Shown piece by piece: positions 38,768 through 48,803 of a stretch of 64,000 bases of DNA. Every line of letters begins with the position of its first letter. Within the stretch, counting starts at the first letter, position 1. The notes below the pieces were generated by a model. It ran no database searches, was not told the DNA's origin, and saw only the letters and a list, made by a program, of their open reading frames with translations. Source of the DNA: Steroidobacteraceae bacterium (GTDB lineage Bacteria; Pseudomonadota; Gammaproteobacteria; Steroidobacterales; Steroidobacteraceae); contig JABAQU010000023.1 in NCBI GenBank assembly GCA_019187185.1, positions 1 to 64,000 on the forward strand. The letters run 5' to 3'. The position numbers and the translations under genes are program-made.

Positions 38768-40807
38768 ATGCGCAAGCTCTTGCCCGCCCTGATCGCCCTC
38801 GTCGTCACCGTACCCGCGCTCGCCGACGAGGGCATGTGGACGTTCGACAACTTTCCCGCCGCGACCGTCAGGGAAAAGTACGGCGCGACCATCGACGGCG
38901 CATGGCTCGATCGCGTGCGCCAGAGCACGATCCGGCTATCGAACTGCACGGCATCGTTCGTGTCGTCCAGTGGGCTCATCCTCACGAACCATCACTGCGT
39001 CGAGTCGTGTCTCGCAGGCCTCTCGTCCAGGGAGCGGAGTCTCGTGCAGGCCGGATTCGTCTCGCGGGGTCGCGACGACGAGCCACGCTGCACGACCCAG
39101 GTCGCCGACGTGCTGCAGGCGATGGAGAACGTGACCGCGAGCGTCGCGGCCGCGGTTGCCGGCCTCGGCGAGGCCGCCGCCAACGAGGCCCGCAAGAAGC
39201 GGCTCACGGAGCTCGAACAGGCTTGCGAGAAGGCATCGCGACTCAAGTGCGAGTCCGTCACGCTCTACCAGGGCGGGCAGTATTTCCTCTACAAGTACCG
39301 GCGCTACGACGATGTACGCCTGGTGCTGGCGCCCGAAGCCGATATCGCGTCCTTTGGCGGCGACCCGGACAACTTCCAGTTCCCGCGCTGGTCGCTCGAT
39401 TTCTCGCTGCTGCGCGCCTACGAGAACGGCAAGCCGGCGAAGACCCCGGCCTTCCTGCCGATCCGCTTCAACGGACCGGGGGCCGGGGAGCTCGTGTTCG
39501 TGTCGGGGCACCCGGGTTCCACCGCACGCCTCGACACGCGCGCCGAACTCGAATCCCAGCGCGACATCGCATGGACGAACTGGCTGCTGCGCTACTCCGA
39601 GCTGCGCGGGCGCTACATCGAGTTCGGCAAGACGGGTGACGCCGCGGCACGCATCGTCGAGGAGCCGCTGAACTCGCTCGAGAACGGCATCAAGGTGCGG
39701 CGCAAGCTGCTCGACACCCTGCACGAGAACGGGCTGCTCGAGAGCAAGACGGCGGCCGAGCAGGCGCTGCGCGCCAGCGTGGCCGGCGATGCCGCGTTCG
39801 GCGACCCCTGGGCAGACATCGCGCGGGCAACCACGATCGAGCGGGAGCTCTATCTGCCCTATCTCTATCTCGAAGCCGCCGCGGGATTCAACAGCGCGAC
39901 CTTCCGTCATGCACGCGCGCTCGTGCGCGCCGCCGCCGAACGCGCCAAGCCGAACGCCGGGCGCCTGCGCGAATACACGGACGCGGCACTGCCGCGCCTC
40001 GCGCAGCAGGTCCTGGCACCGATCCCCGTGTACCCCGAGCTCGAGAACCTGACGCTGTCGTTCTCGCTCGAACGGATGCGCGAATGGCTCGGCCCCGACC
40101 ACCCCGTGGTGCGCCGGCTGCTCGCCAGGGACTCGCCCGACACGCTCGCGGCGCGGCTGGTCGCGGGCACGCGCCTCGGCGACCCGGCAGTGCGCCAGGC
40201 ACTGTGGGACGGTGGCGCAGCGGCGATCGCCGCATCGAGCGATCCCATGATCCGCCTCGCGCTCGAGATCGACGGGCCGGCGCGCGCGGTTCGCAAGCAG
40301 TACGAGGACGAGGTCGAGGCGCCGATCGATGCCGCGAAGGAAAAGATCGCCGCGGCGCGCTTCAAGGCGTACGGCACGAACGTGTATCCCGACGCGACGT
40401 TCACGTTGCGGCTCAACTTCGGCACCGTGGCAGGGTGGAACGAGAACGGCAGGGAGATCGCACCCATCACGCATCTCGCCACCGCGTTCGAGCGCGCGAC
40501 CGGCAGCGAGCCGTTCCGGATTCCGGACAGCTGGCAGAAGGTGCGCGACACGCTCGACATGCAGACGCCGTTCTGCATCTCGACGACGAGCGACATCGTC
40601 GGCGGCAATTCCGGCAGCCCGCTGATCGACGCGCAGGGGCGCATCGTCGGCCTGATGTTCGACGGCAACATCCACTCGATTTCGGGCAACTACTGGTTCG
40701 ATGCGGAGAAGAACCGCGCGACTGCGCTGCACCCGGCCATCATTCGCGTCGCGCTGGAGAAGGTGTATCGCGCCGATGCCGTGCTCAGGGAACTCGGCGT
40801 GCGGTGA
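38768..40807 (+). CDS. Exported S46-family dipeptidyl peptidase (DPP7/DPP11 type)
   Basis: This 679-residue periplasmic serine peptidase removes dipeptides from the N-termini of oligopeptides. It has a signal peptide (about 1-19, ending PALADEG). The catalytic histidine is in LTNHHC at 72-77, the nearby DVRLVLAPEADIASFGGDPDNFQFPRW block carries the aspartate region, and the nucleophile is S615 in GGNSGSPL. DPP7 and DPP11 differ in the residue just before the active-site region that sets P1 preference; I cannot assign it safely by eye. It probably feeds dipeptide uptake. Its 3' end overlaps the convergent YceI gene by 23 bp. Confidence 0.92.
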   Translation: MRKLLPALIALVVTVPALADEGMWTFDNFPAATVREKYGATIDGAWLDRVRQSTIRLSNCTASFVSSSGLILTNHHCVESCLAGLSSRERSLVQAGFVSRGRDDEPRCTTQVADVLQAMENVTASVAAAVAGLGEAAANEARKKRLTELEQACEKASRLKCESVTLYQGGQYFLYKYRRYDDVRLVLAPEADIASFGGDPDNFQFPRWSLDFSLLRAYENGKPAKTPAFLPIRFNGPGAGELVFVSGHPGSTARLDTRAELESQRDIAWTNWLLRYSELRGRYIEFGKTGDAAARIVEEPLNSLENGIKVRRKLLDTLHENGLLESKTAAEQALRASVAGDAAFGDPWADIARATTIERELYLPYLYLEAAAGFNSATFRHARALVRAAAERAKPNAGRLREYTDAALPRLAQQVLAPIPVYPELENLTLSFSLERMREWLGPDHPVVRRLLARDSPDTLAARLVAGTRLGDPAVRQALWDGGAAAIAASSDPMIRLALEIDGPARAVRKQYEDEVEAPIDAAKEKIAAARFKAYGTNVYPDATFTLRLNFGTVAGWNENGREIAPITHLATAFERATGSEPFRIPDSWQKVRDTLDMQTPFCISTTSDIVGGNSGSPLIDAQGRIVGLMFDGNIHSISGNYWFDAEKNRATALHPAIIRVALEKVYRADAVLRELGVR

Positions 40808-41477
40808 GGTCGACCTCGATGTCGAGCGTATTCTCGACCTTGAGCGCGCCGAGCAGCGCGCTGTACGGCACGAGGCCGAGCGCGGTCTGATCGAGCGGGA
40901 AGCGCGCCGACAACTGCAGCAACCCTGCTGAGCGCCGCGCCAGCGTCACGGGTACGTCGATGACGCGGCGTGCATCGCGCACGACGACGGCGAGGCGCGC
41001 CGCGAAATGCTGCGGCCCGCCCGCGAGCGACTCGAGCCGCACGACGATGTCCGGGTGCTGCGCGGCGTCCAGCAGGTCCTTGCCGAGCATGTTGCGCCGG
41101 GTGGCGGCGCGGTCCTCATCGGGAACGACGTCCGGGAAGTCCTCGCCCCGACCGCTGCGCAGCGCTGGCTCGTCGACCGTGAAGCCGGCGACCGACAGGT
41201 GCAACTCGAGGCGGCTCGCCACGAGCGGCTCGCGCAGGTCGATGACACCGGCCATCGTGCGCGCCGCGATCACGTGGTTGTGCCCGAACGCGGCGAGTGC
41301 GCCGCCGCGCCGGGCGACGATGGCCACCAGCGACTCCGCGGGGTCGATGCGATAACGGGCGACGCCGGGTCCGGGCGGCGCGATGACCGCCGGCAGGGCT
41401 CCCGGCTCACCGGGCGCCGCGGGCGGCGGGCGGCGCGCCGACGGGCAGCCCGCGAGCAGCAGCGCGAGCCACACCAT
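40785..41477 (-). CDS. YceI-domain lipoprotein
   Basis: This 230-residue protein has a short lipoprotein signal, MVWLALLLAGC, with C11 the predicted lipid-attachment site, followed by a proline-rich linker and a YceI lipocalin-like barrel (about 45-225; YRIDPAESLVAIVARRGG, AFGHNHVIAARTMAG, MLGKDLLDAAQHPDIVVRLESL). YceI proteins bind polyisoprenoids such as ubiquinone-8 or related amphiphiles (family knowledge). It is divergent, 54 bp away, from a gene for a cytochrome b561-YceI fusion. The ATG at 41477 is chosen for its lipobox position. Confidence 0.85.
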   Translation of the reverse strand: MVWLALLLAGCPSARRPPPAAPGEPGALPAVIAPPGPGVARYRIDPAESLVAIVARRGGALAAFGHNHVIAARTMAGVIDLREPLVASRLELHLSVAGFTVDEPALRSGRGEDFPDVVPDEDRAATRRNMLGKDLLDAAQHPDIVVRLESLAGGPQHFAARLAVVVRDARRVIDVPVTLARRSAGLLQLSARFPLDQTALGLVPYSALLGALKVENTLDIEVDLTARRVP

Positions 41478-41531
41478 GCCTGCTGCCGCCTTGCTAAGAT
41501 GCCGGCTACCGCTTCCCACGGAGCCGAGCTT

Positions 41532-42656
41532 ATGCCGATCCGCAATACCAAGGAACGCTGGGGTTCGGTTGCCAAGTTCTTCCACTGGACCATCGTGCTG
41601 CTCATCATCGGGCAGTTCGTGCTGGCGTTCATGGCGGACAGCCTGCCCGTCGGCATGCAGAAACTTGCGGTGCTCGCGCGGCACAAGTCTTTCGGCATCA
41701 CCATCCTCGCCCTTGCGGCGCTGCGCCTCATGTGGCGCGCCGCGAACCGCAGCCCCGTGATGCCCTCGACCATGGCCCCGTGGGAGCGCCTCGGCGCGCG
41801 CGCCGCGCATGCGCTGCTGTATGCACTGCTGTTTGCGGTGCCGCTCGCGGGCTGGACCATGTCGTCGGCCAAGAACTTCCCCGTGTCCTGGTTCGGCCTC
41901 TTCCAGCTGCCCGACCTCGTCGCGCCGAGCGAATCGACCTTCGAGACCCTGCACGAGGTTCACGAGATCCTCGCGTTCACGCTCGGCGCCGTCGCGATCC
42001 TGCACATGCTCGCCGCGCTGAAGCACCACTTCATCGATCGCGACACGGTCCTGCGCCGCATGCTGCCGTTCGTGCGCGTACCCGGAGTCTGCGCCGTGCT
42101 GCTCGTCGGCGGCCTCGCCCTGCAGGGCGACGGACTCGCGGCGACGCCCGGCAACGCCACGGGCAGCGCCGCGAGTGGCACGCTGCAGTTCCGCTTCTCG
42201 CAGGCCGGCGCCGCGACCGTCGGATCCTTCGGCAAGTTCGAGGTCACAATGACAACGGCGGCGGACGGCACACCGACCGCACTCGCCGTGACCGTCGCGA
42301 CAGATTCGCTCGACACGAAGGACAAGGACCGCGACACGGCGCTGCGCTCGAGTGACCTGTTCGACGTGAAGCAGTTCCCCCGTGCGACCTTCACCGCCGA
42401 CAGCATCCGGCGCACGGCCGGCGGCTCGTTCGAGGCGATCGGCAAGCTCACGATCCGTGGCGTGACGCGCGACGTCACGCTGCCGTTCACGCTCGCGGCG
42501 AGCGCGGGCGGCACGGCGCCGGGCCGGCTGCTCGCGGGCGAGTTGCCGCTGAAGCGGCTCGACTATGGCATCGGCCAGGGCGAGTGGCGCTCGACCGAAA
42601 TGGTCGGCGACGCGGTGACAGTCCTGTATTCGGTCACGCTGACTGCCGCGCGCTGA
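41532..42656 (+). CDS. Cytochrome b561 fused to a C-terminal YceI domain
   Basis: This 374-residue protein joins a four-helix di-haem cytochrome b561 (about 8-180) to a periplasmic YceI barrel (about 210-374). Probable haem-ligand histidines are in KFFHWTIVLLIIGQF, LARHKSFGITIL and HEVHEILAFTLGAVAILHML. A fifth hydrophobic segment, VPGVCAVLLVGGLAL, precedes the barrel, which has LQFRFSQAGAATVGSFGKF and LRSSDLFDVKQFPRATF. The fusion suggests quinone or quinone-like ligand handling at the membrane. ATG 41532 is preferred; 41499 is in frame upstream. The next gene starts 1 bp after the stop. Confidence 0.88.
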   Translation: MPIRNTKERWGSVAKFFHWTIVLLIIGQFVLAFMADSLPVGMQKLAVLARHKSFGITILALAALRLMWRAANRSPVMPSTMAPWERLGARAAHALLYALLFAVPLAGWTMSSAKNFPVSWFGLFQLPDLVAPSESTFETLHEVHEILAFTLGAVAILHMLAALKHHFIDRDTVLRRMLPFVRVPGVCAVLLVGGLALQGDGLAATPGNATGSAASGTLQFRFSQAGAATVGSFGKFEVTMTTAADGTPTALAVTVATDSLDTKDKDRDTALRSSDLFDVKQFPRATFTADSIRRTAGGSFEAIGKLTIRGVTRDVTLPFTLAASAGGTAPGRLLAGELPLKRLDYGIGQGEWRSTEMVGDAVTVLYSVTLTAAR

Positions 42657-42657
42657 G

Positions 42658-44799
42658 TTGCCGCAGGTCTTCAGCTCCATCGACGAGTGCGTGGACGCGA
42701 CGCTCGCGCGCGTCGGCCGGCACGTCGTGCTCGGCCTGCCGCTCGGCATCGGCAAGCCGAACCTCGTCGCCAACGAGTTCCATCGACGTGCCGTGCAGGA
42801 CCCGTCGCTCAGGCTGACGATCCTCACCGCCCTGTCGCTCGCGCGCCCGAAGGCGCGCACCGACCTCGAGCGGCGCCTCCTCGATCCGATCGTCGCGCGT
42901 GTCTTCGCCGATTACCCGGAACTCGAATACGCGGAGGCGGCGAGGCGCGGCACGCTGCCGCCCAACATCGAAGTGATCGAGTTCTACTTCGAGCCCGGCG
43001 CCTGGCTCGGCGTGGACTCGGCCCAGCAGGGGTACCTGTCGGCCAATTACACGCACGTGGCACGCGACTTCCTGGCGCGCGGCGCCAACGTGATCGCGCA
43101 GCTCGTGGCGAAACGCACCGTGGACGGCGAGGTGCAGCTGTCGCTCGGAGCGAACCCGGACGTCACGGTCGACCTGCTGCCGCAGCTCGGTGCGCTGCGC
43201 GCGGCAGGGCGCGACATCGTGCTGATCGGCGCGGTCCATCCGCGGATGCCCTTCATGTTCGGCAGTGCAGTGGTCGACCCGGAAAGCTTCGACTTCCTGA
43301 TCGATCATCCCCGCTACGACTACGAGCTCTACTGTCCGCCAAACCTGCCGCTGCGCACCGTCGATCACGCGATTGCGCTGCACGTCAGTGCGCTGGTGCG
43401 CGACGGCGGCACGCTGCAGATCGGGATCGGCGAACTCGGCGATGCGCTCGTCTACGCGCTCCTGCTGCGTCACCAGCAGAACGACGCCTGGCGCGCGGCG
43501 CTGACGACGCTCGAGGCACCCGCAGCGGACGCGACCGACTGCGCACCGTTCCGGCACGGGCTGTACGCCTGCAGCGAAATGCTCGTCGACCAGATGCTCG
43601 ACCTGATGCGCGCCGGAATCCTGCGGCGGCACGTCTACCCCTCGCTGCCGCTCATGCGGCTGCTCGATCGGGGCCGGATCACCGAGCGCTTCGACGCCGG
43701 CATCCTCGAGGCGCTGCCCGAGGCAGGCGTGGCGCCGCTGCTCGACGAGGCGACGTTTGCGGAACTGCGACGCTGCGGCGTCTTCCGGGCCGACACGCGC
43801 TACCGCGACGGCCGCATCCGCAGCGCCGACAGCGACTGGATCACGGCCGACCTCGGCGATGCCGCCGCACGGCAGGCGCTCGCCGCGCACTGCCTCGGTC
43901 GCGAGCTCACCGGAGGCATCGTCGCGCACGCCGCGTTCTTTCTCGGTCCGCGCGGGTTCTACGCCAAGCTGCGCGAGATGCCCGAGCGCGAACGGCGGCG
44001 CATCGACATGTGCGGCGTCGGCTTCGTCAACCAGCTGTACGGCGCCGACTTCGAATTGCGCAGCCTGCAGCGCCGCCACGCGCGCTTCGTGAATACGGCC
44101 ATGATGGTGACCGCGCTCGGCGCCGCGGTTTCCGACACGCTCGAGGACGGGCGGGTCGTGAGCGGGGTGGGCGGCCAGTACAACTTCGTCGCGATGGCGC
44201 ACGCGTTGCCGGGCGCCCGCTCGATCCTGTGCGTGCGCGCGACCCGCGACAAGGCCGGGGAGACCCATTCGAACATCGTGTGGAATTATGGCCAGGCGAC
44301 CATCGCGCGCCACCTGCGCGACATCGTCGTCACCGAGTACGGCGTCGCGGACCTGCGCAGCGCGACCGATGCCGAGGTGATTGCCCGGCTGCTGGCCGTC
44401 ACCGATTCGCGCTTCCAGCCGGCGCTCATCGCGCGGGCGCAGGCGGCCGGCAAGCTGCCGCGCGGTTTCCGGCTGCCCGACTCGCAGCGCCGGAACACGC
44501 CGCAGCGCCTCGCGGCCGCCTTCACGACACTGCGGCGCGACGGGCTCTTCAGCGACTATCCCTTCGGCACCGACCTCACGAGCGAAGAGATCCGGCTCGC
44601 CGCCGCGCTGCGCGCGCTCGCCGCGCGCACCGCGACGCGCGCGGGGAAACTCGCCGCAGGCCTCGCAGCGCTGCGGCAGCCGGTCGCCCATGACCTCGAA
44701 CCTGCACTCGCGCGCATGGGACTCGCGGCGCCCCGAGGCTGGCGCGAGCATCTTGCGCGCCGGCTCGTCGCCCTCGCGCTGCGCAGCGGGCGGCCATGA
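42658..44799 (+). CDS. Acetyl-CoA hydrolase/transferase family protein
   Basis: This 713-residue protein belongs to the class I CoA-transferase group that includes acetyl-CoA hydrolase and succinyl-CoA:acetate CoA-transferase. It is longer than the usual 500 residues. The N-terminal half shows GLPLGIGKPNLVANEF and GTLPPNIEVIEFYFEPG; the C-terminal half has VGGQYNFVAMAHALPGARSI and a VVTEYGVADLRS block typical of the family's C-terminal domain. The start is TTG at 42658 directly after the b561-YceI stop (TGAGTTG), so coupling is likely. Acceptor and direction are unknown; acs is 3 kb away. Confidence 0.84.
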   Translation: MPQVFSSIDECVDATLARVGRHVVLGLPLGIGKPNLVANEFHRRAVQDPSLRLTILTALSLARPKARTDLERRLLDPIVARVFADYPELEYAEAARRGTLPPNIEVIEFYFEPGAWLGVDSAQQGYLSANYTHVARDFLARGANVIAQLVAKRTVDGEVQLSLGANPDVTVDLLPQLGALRAAGRDIVLIGAVHPRMPFMFGSAVVDPESFDFLIDHPRYDYELYCPPNLPLRTVDHAIALHVSALVRDGGTLQIGIGELGDALVYALLLRHQQNDAWRAALTTLEAPAADATDCAPFRHGLYACSEMLVDQMLDLMRAGILRRHVYPSLPLMRLLDRGRITERFDAGILEALPEAGVAPLLDEATFAELRRCGVFRADTRYRDGRIRSADSDWITADLGDAAARQALAAHCLGRELTGGIVAHAAFFLGPRGFYAKLREMPERERRRIDMCGVGFVNQLYGADFELRSLQRRHARFVNTAMMVTALGAAVSDTLEDGRVVSGVGGQYNFVAMAHALPGARSILCVRATRDKAGETHSNIVWNYGQATIARHLRDIVVTEYGVADLRSATDAEVIARLLAVTDSRFQPALIARAQAAGKLPRGFRLPDSQRRNTPQRLAAAFTTLRRDGLFSDYPFGTDLTSEEIRLAAALRALAARTATRAGKLAAGLAALRQPVAHDLEPALARMGLAAPRGWREHLARRLVALALRSGRP

Positions 44800-45986
44800 C
44801 GGGCACGCTACCCGGCCAGTCGCACGCCGGCCCGGCGGCCGGGCGCCGCCTGCGGGCGGGCCTGCTGATGCTCGCGATGGCGGCGGCTGCGATCGCCTGG
44901 GCCAATTCGCCGTGGGCGGACATCTATCGGCAACTGATGGAGTTGCCGACGGCGATGCGCGTCGGCCCGCTCGGCATCGAGAAGCCGCTCGTGCTCTTCG
45001 TCAACGACGGCCTGATGGCCGTGTTCTTCCTGCTGGTCGGCGTCGAAATCAAGCGCGAGATTGCCCACGGCTCGCTGTCTAACCTGCGGCAGGCACTGTT
45101 GCCCGTTCTTGCCGCCGCCGGCGGGATGCTGCTGCCCGCGGTGATCTTCGCGACACTCAACGCCGGCGACGCTGTCGCGATGCGGGGCTGGGCGATTCCG
45201 TGCGCGACCGACATCGCATTCTCGCTCGTCGTCCTGCGGCTCGCGGCGCCGCACGCGCCGCCTGCGCTCTACGTGCTCCTCGCGGCCATCGCGGTCATCG
45301 ACGATCTCGGCGCGATCGTCATCATCGCCCTGTTCTATACCGAGCAGCTGTCGCCGGTGATGCTGCTCGCGGCGCTCGGGCCGCTGATCGCGCTCGCCGT
45401 GCTGAACCGGCGTGGCGTCCAGCAGGTCGCGCCCTACATCGTCGCCGGGCTCGTGCTGTGGTTCTGCGTGCTGAAAAGCGGTGTGCACGCGACGCTCGCC
45501 GGCGTCGTCACGGCGCTCGCACTGCCGGTTGCGCGCGCACGGCTCGATGCCCCCGCGGATCGCGCGGAGGCGGCCCTCGACCCGTGGGTGTATTTCTGCG
45601 TGCTGCCGCTCTTTGCGCTGCTCAATGCCGGCATCGATCTGCGGGGACTCGGACTCGCCGATCTCGCCTCGGCCGTACCGCTCGGCGTCGGGGTCGGCCT
45701 CGTCGCCGGCAAGCTCGCGGGCATCGTGCTCGGGACTGCGACGGCCACGACGTTCGCGGGCGCGCGGCTGCCCGCAGGCACGACCTGGCCGCAGATCCTC
45801 GCGATTGCCCTCATCGCGGGCATCGGCTTCACGATGAGCATCTTCATCGCCTCGCTCGCGTTCGAAAGTGCGGCGCCCGATCTCTATCAGCGCGCGAAGC
45901 TCGGGATCCTCTTCGGATCGCTGATCGCCGCGTGCGCGGGCGCGCTCACTTTGCGAAGAGTTGCCCGGGGTCGCGGAATGCCTTGA
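44796..45986 (+). CDS. nhaA: Na+/H+ antiporter NhaA
   Basis: This 396-residue inner-membrane antiporter expels Na+ in exchange for H+. It has the paired aspartates in AVIDDLGAI, the [12 protein letters not shown] helix, the [22 protein letters not shown] block and [15 protein letters not shown] near the C-terminus, all NhaA signatures. The ATG overlaps the preceding stop (ATGA), so it is translationally coupled to the acetyl-CoA hydrolase/transferase gene. Its last 41 bp overlap a convergent VOC gene. Confidence 0.93.
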   Translation: MTGTLPGQSHAGPAAGRRLRAGLLMLAMAAAAIAWANSPWADIYRQLMELPTAMRVGPLGIEKPLVLFVNDGLMAVFFLLVGVEIKREIAHGSLSNLRQALLPVLAAAGGMLLPAVIFATLNAGDAVAMRGWAIPCATDIAFSLVVLRLAAPHAPPALYVLLAAIAVIDDLGAIVIIALFYTEQLSPVMLLAALGPLIALAVLNRRGVQQVAPYIVAGLVLWFCVLKSGVHATLAGVVTALALPVARARLDAPADRAEAALDPWVYFCVLPLFALLNAGIDLRGLGLADLASAVPLGVGVGLVAGKLAGIVLGTATATTFAGARLPAGTTWPQILAIALIAGIGFTMSIFIASLAFESAAPDLYQRAKLGILFGSLIAACAGALTLRRVARGRGMP

Positions 45987-46377
45987 ACTCGAGGGCATTG
46001 CCCGAGGGATCGAGCAGGAACATCGTCGCCTGCTCGCCGACCTGCCCGCGGAAACGTATGCCGGGCTCGATCACGAAGCGCGTGCCCGCCGCGCGCAGGC
46101 GCCCGGCGAGCGTCTGCCACGAGGCCCATTCGAGCACGACACCGAAATGCGGCACCGGCACGTCGTGACCGTCGACCGGATTGTGGTGCACGGGCCGCGC
46201 GCGCGCCGCCGGATCGAGGTGCGCGACGAGCTGGTGGCCGAAAAAGTCGAAGTCGACCCACGACTCCGCGCAACGCCCCTCCGGGCATCCGAACAACTCG
46301 CCGTAGAACGCCCGTGCCGCGGCGAGATCGTGCACCGGGATCGCGAGATGGAACGGCTGCAGCGTCATGGCCGTCAC
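45946..46377 (-). CDS. VOC-family protein
   Basis: This 143-residue protein begins with [26 protein letters not shown] and ends with [18 protein letters not shown], a full VOC unit. The central [11 protein letters not shown] and [12 protein letters not shown] segments keep histidines that could bind metal. It resembles bacterial glyoxalase-like proteins of unknown substrate. The start may be 46377 or 46368 (both ATG, in frame). Its 3' end overlaps nhaA by 41 bp. The 144 bp between it and acs hold nothing I recognise. Confidence 0.8.
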   Translation of the reverse strand: MTAMTLQPFHLAIPVHDLAAARAFYGELFGCPEGRCAESWVDFDFFGHQLVAHLDPAARARPVHHNPVDGHDVPVPHFGVVLEWASWQTLAGRLRAAGTRFVIEPGIRFRGQVGEQATMFLLDPSGNALEFKAFRDPGQLFAK

Positions 46378-46521
46378 TATAAGCGACCCCGGTGCCGGAC
46401 ACTGTATGCAGACCAGCCGTCACGCCGGCATGCGGGAAAGATCGACACGATGGCGCCGCGCCCGAAGATGCGGCGCTGCACCTGCCCGCCACCCGCGCGA
46501 GGCGATGCCGAAGCCGCTGCC

Positions 46522-48699
46522 CTAGCGGCGGCGCTTCGACGGCTTGCGGGCCGCGCGCGACCTTGTCGCGACGGCCCGCTTCTTCTTCGCGGTCCTGCGC
46601 TTGCCCTTCGGTGCCGGCGATGCCCCACGCTTTCGCACCGCGACGCGCTTCCTCTTCGCGACGACACGCTTTTTCTTCGCGGCAGCACGCTTCTTCGCCG
46701 CGACGCGCTTCCTCGGGCCCGCCCGTCGGGCTGCGGGCCTCTCGACCCCCCGCAGCTGATCGACGATCGCGGGGTTCTCGAGCGTCGAGACGTCCTGCGT
46801 GATCTCCTCGCCGCGCGCGATCGCGCGCAGCAGGCGGCGCATGATCTTGCCGGAGCGTGTCTTCGGCAGGTTGTCGGCGAAGCGGATGTCGTCCGGGCGC
46901 GCGATGGCACCGAGCTGCTGCGTGACCCATTCACGCAGCTCGGCGACCAGCGCACCGACATCGCCCGTCGGCCGCGCGCCGCGGCACACGACGAAGGCGA
47001 ACACCGACTCGCCCTTGATCTCGTGCGGACGCCCGACGACCGCCGCCTCGGCGATGCGCGGATGCGCGACGAGCGCCGATTCGATCTCCATGGTGCCGAG
47101 CCGGTGCCCGGCGACGTTCAGCACATCGTCGATGCGGCCCATGATCCAGAAGTAGCCGTCGGCGTCGCGATGGGCGCTGTCGCCCGCGACATAGAAGCGG
47201 TCCTGGAACTTCGCCCAGTACGTCGATCGATAGCGCGTCTCGTCGCCCCAGATCGTGCGCAGCATGAACGGCCAGGGCTGGCGGATCACGAGATAGCCGC
47301 CGGCGTCGGGCTGCGTAATGGGCCGGCCCTGCTCGTCGACGATGTCCGCGTCGATGCCCGGCAGCGGCTGCGTGCACGAGCCGGGCTTCGTCGGCGTGAC
47401 GCCCGGCAGCGGGCTGATCATGATCGAACCGGTTTCCGTCTGCCACCAGGTGTCGACGATCGGGCAGCGCTCACGGCCGATCACGCGGTGATACCACATC
47501 CACGCCTCGGGGTTGATCGGCTCGCCGACCGTGCCGAGCAGGCGGATCTTCGACAGGTCGTGGCGGGCAGGAATGTCGTCACCCAGCTTCATCAGCGCAC
47601 GAATCGCGGTCGGTGCGGTGTAGAAAATCGTCACGCCGTGCGTTTGGCAGATCTTCCAGAAGCGCCCGCCATCCGGAATCGTCGGCGCGCCCTCGTACAT
47701 CACGATGGTCGCGCCGGCCGCGAGCGGCCCATAGGCGTTGTAGCTGTGGCCGGTGACCCAGCCCACGTCGGCGGTGCACCAGAACACGTCGTCTTCGCGC
47801 AGGTCGAACACCCACTGCGTCGTGACCTTCGCGCCGAGGAGAAAGCCCGCGCTCGCGTGCTGGATGCCCTTCGGCTTGCCGGTCGACCCCGAGGTATAGA
47901 GCAGGAACAGCGGGTGCTCCGCATCGACGGGCACGGGCGCGCACACCGGCGTCTCGCCCTCGATCAGTTCGTGCCACCACAGGTCGCGACCACGCTCCAT
48001 GTGCACCGGCTGGCCGACCCTGCGGCACACGATCACGTGCTCGATCGAGCGGCAGCCGCCGGCGAGCGCCTTGTCGGTGGCGTCCTTCAATGCAATCACG
48101 TGCCCGCCGCGGTGCCCGCCATCGGCCGTGATGACGACCTTCGCGCCGGCATCCTCGATCCGGTCCTTCAGTGCGACGGAAGAGAAGCCGCCGAAAACGA
48201 CCGAATGGATCGCGCCGATCCGGGCGCAGGCGTGCATCGCGATGATGGATTCGGGGATCAGCGGCATGTAGATCACGACGCGATCGCCGTGCCCGACGCC
48301 GAGCTTCTTCAGCGCATTGGCGAGCCGGCAGACTTCGGCGTGCAGCTCGCGATACGACAGCCGCCGCACGTCGCCCGGCTCGCCCTCGAAGATCAACGCA
48401 GTCTTGTGACCGCGCGACTCGAGATGCCGGTCGAGACAGTTGGCGGACACGTTGAGCCGGCCGTCCGTGAACCAGCGGTAGTGGGGTGCGCGAGACGCAT
48501 CGAGCGCCTGCGTGAACGGCCGGTCCCAGACGAGCTCGTTGCGGGCAAGCTCGGCCCAGAACCCCACCGGATCGGCCGCGGCGCGCGAACGCAGCACGGC
48601 GAGGTCGTCGGGCTTGATGCGGGCGCGCGCCGCGAAGTCGGCGGGCGGCACGAACAGGCGTTCCTCGGTGAGTACGGAGCGGATATTCTTGTCACTCAC
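46522..48699 (-). CDS. acs: Acetyl-CoA synthetase with a histone H1-like basic C-terminal tail
   Basis: This 725-residue enzyme makes acetyl-CoA from acetate, ATP and CoA through acetyl-AMP. It has [52 protein letters not shown] and the regulatory lysine in [13 protein letters not shown] normal Acs ends at about ENPAIVDQL; here about 73 residues follow (46525-46743), nearly all Arg, Lys and Ala with repeated AAKK/VAKRK units, like bacterial histone H1-like tails. The start is GTG 48699, supported by a GAGGAG ribosome-binding site 7 nt upstream; ATG 48726 is an in-frame alternative. Confidence 0.93.
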   Translation of the reverse strand: MSDKNIRSVLTEERLFVPPADFAARARIKPDDLAVLRSRAAADPVGFWAELARNELVWDRPFTQALDASRAPHYRWFTDGRLNVSANCLDRHLESRGHKTALIFEGEPGDVRRLSYRELHAEVCRLANALKKLGVGHGDRVVIYMPLIPESIIAMHACARIGAIHSVVFGGFSSVALKDRIEDAGAKVVITADGGHRGGHVIALKDATDKALAGGCRSIEHVIVCRRVGQPVHMERGRDLWWHELIEGETPVCAPVPVDAEHPLFLLYTSGSTGKPKGIQHASAGFLLGAKVTTQWVFDLREDDVFWCTADVGWVTGHSYNAYGPLAAGATIVMYEGAPTIPDGGRFWKICQTHGVTIFYTAPTAIRALMKLGDDIPARHDLSKIRLLGTVGEPINPEAWMWYHRVIGRERCPIVDTWWQTETGSIMISPLPGVTPTKPGSCTQPLPGIDADIVDEQGRPITQPDAGGYLVIRQPWPFMLRTIWGDETRYRSTYWAKFQDRFYVAGDSAHRDADGYFWIMGRIDDVLNVAGHRLGTMEIESALVAHPRIAEAAVVGRPHEIKGESVFAFVVCRGARPTGDVGALVAELREWVTQQLGAIARPDDIRFADNLPKTRSGKIMRRLLRAIARGEEITQDVSTLENPAIVDQLRGVERPAARRAGPRKRVAAKKRAAAKKKRVVAKRKRVAVRKRGASPAPKGKRRTAKKKRAVATRSRAARKPSKRRR

Positions 48700-48706
48700 G
48701 GCGGCA

Positions 48707-48712
48707 CTCCTC
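48707..48712 (-). promoter_or_regulatory. Ribosome-binding site that sets the acs GTG start
   Basis: GAGGAG on the minus strand lies 7 nt before GTG 48699. Strong Shine-Dalgarno sequences are rare in this window, so this one is good evidence for the GTG over the upstream ATG. Confidence 0.6.
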
Positions 48713-48803
48713 GGTCTTTGCGCCATAGCGTAGCAACCCTTGGGGTCCTGCGCGCATCCAAGTCCCGGGGAATGTCCGGCGGGTCGGATCGGGGAGCGAA
48801 TTC

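Noticed and set aside
46525..46743. A separate small histone-like gene overlapping the end of acs
   Set aside because: The Lys/Arg/Ala tail is in frame with acs with no stop between them, so it is part of the same protein as far as the sequence shows.
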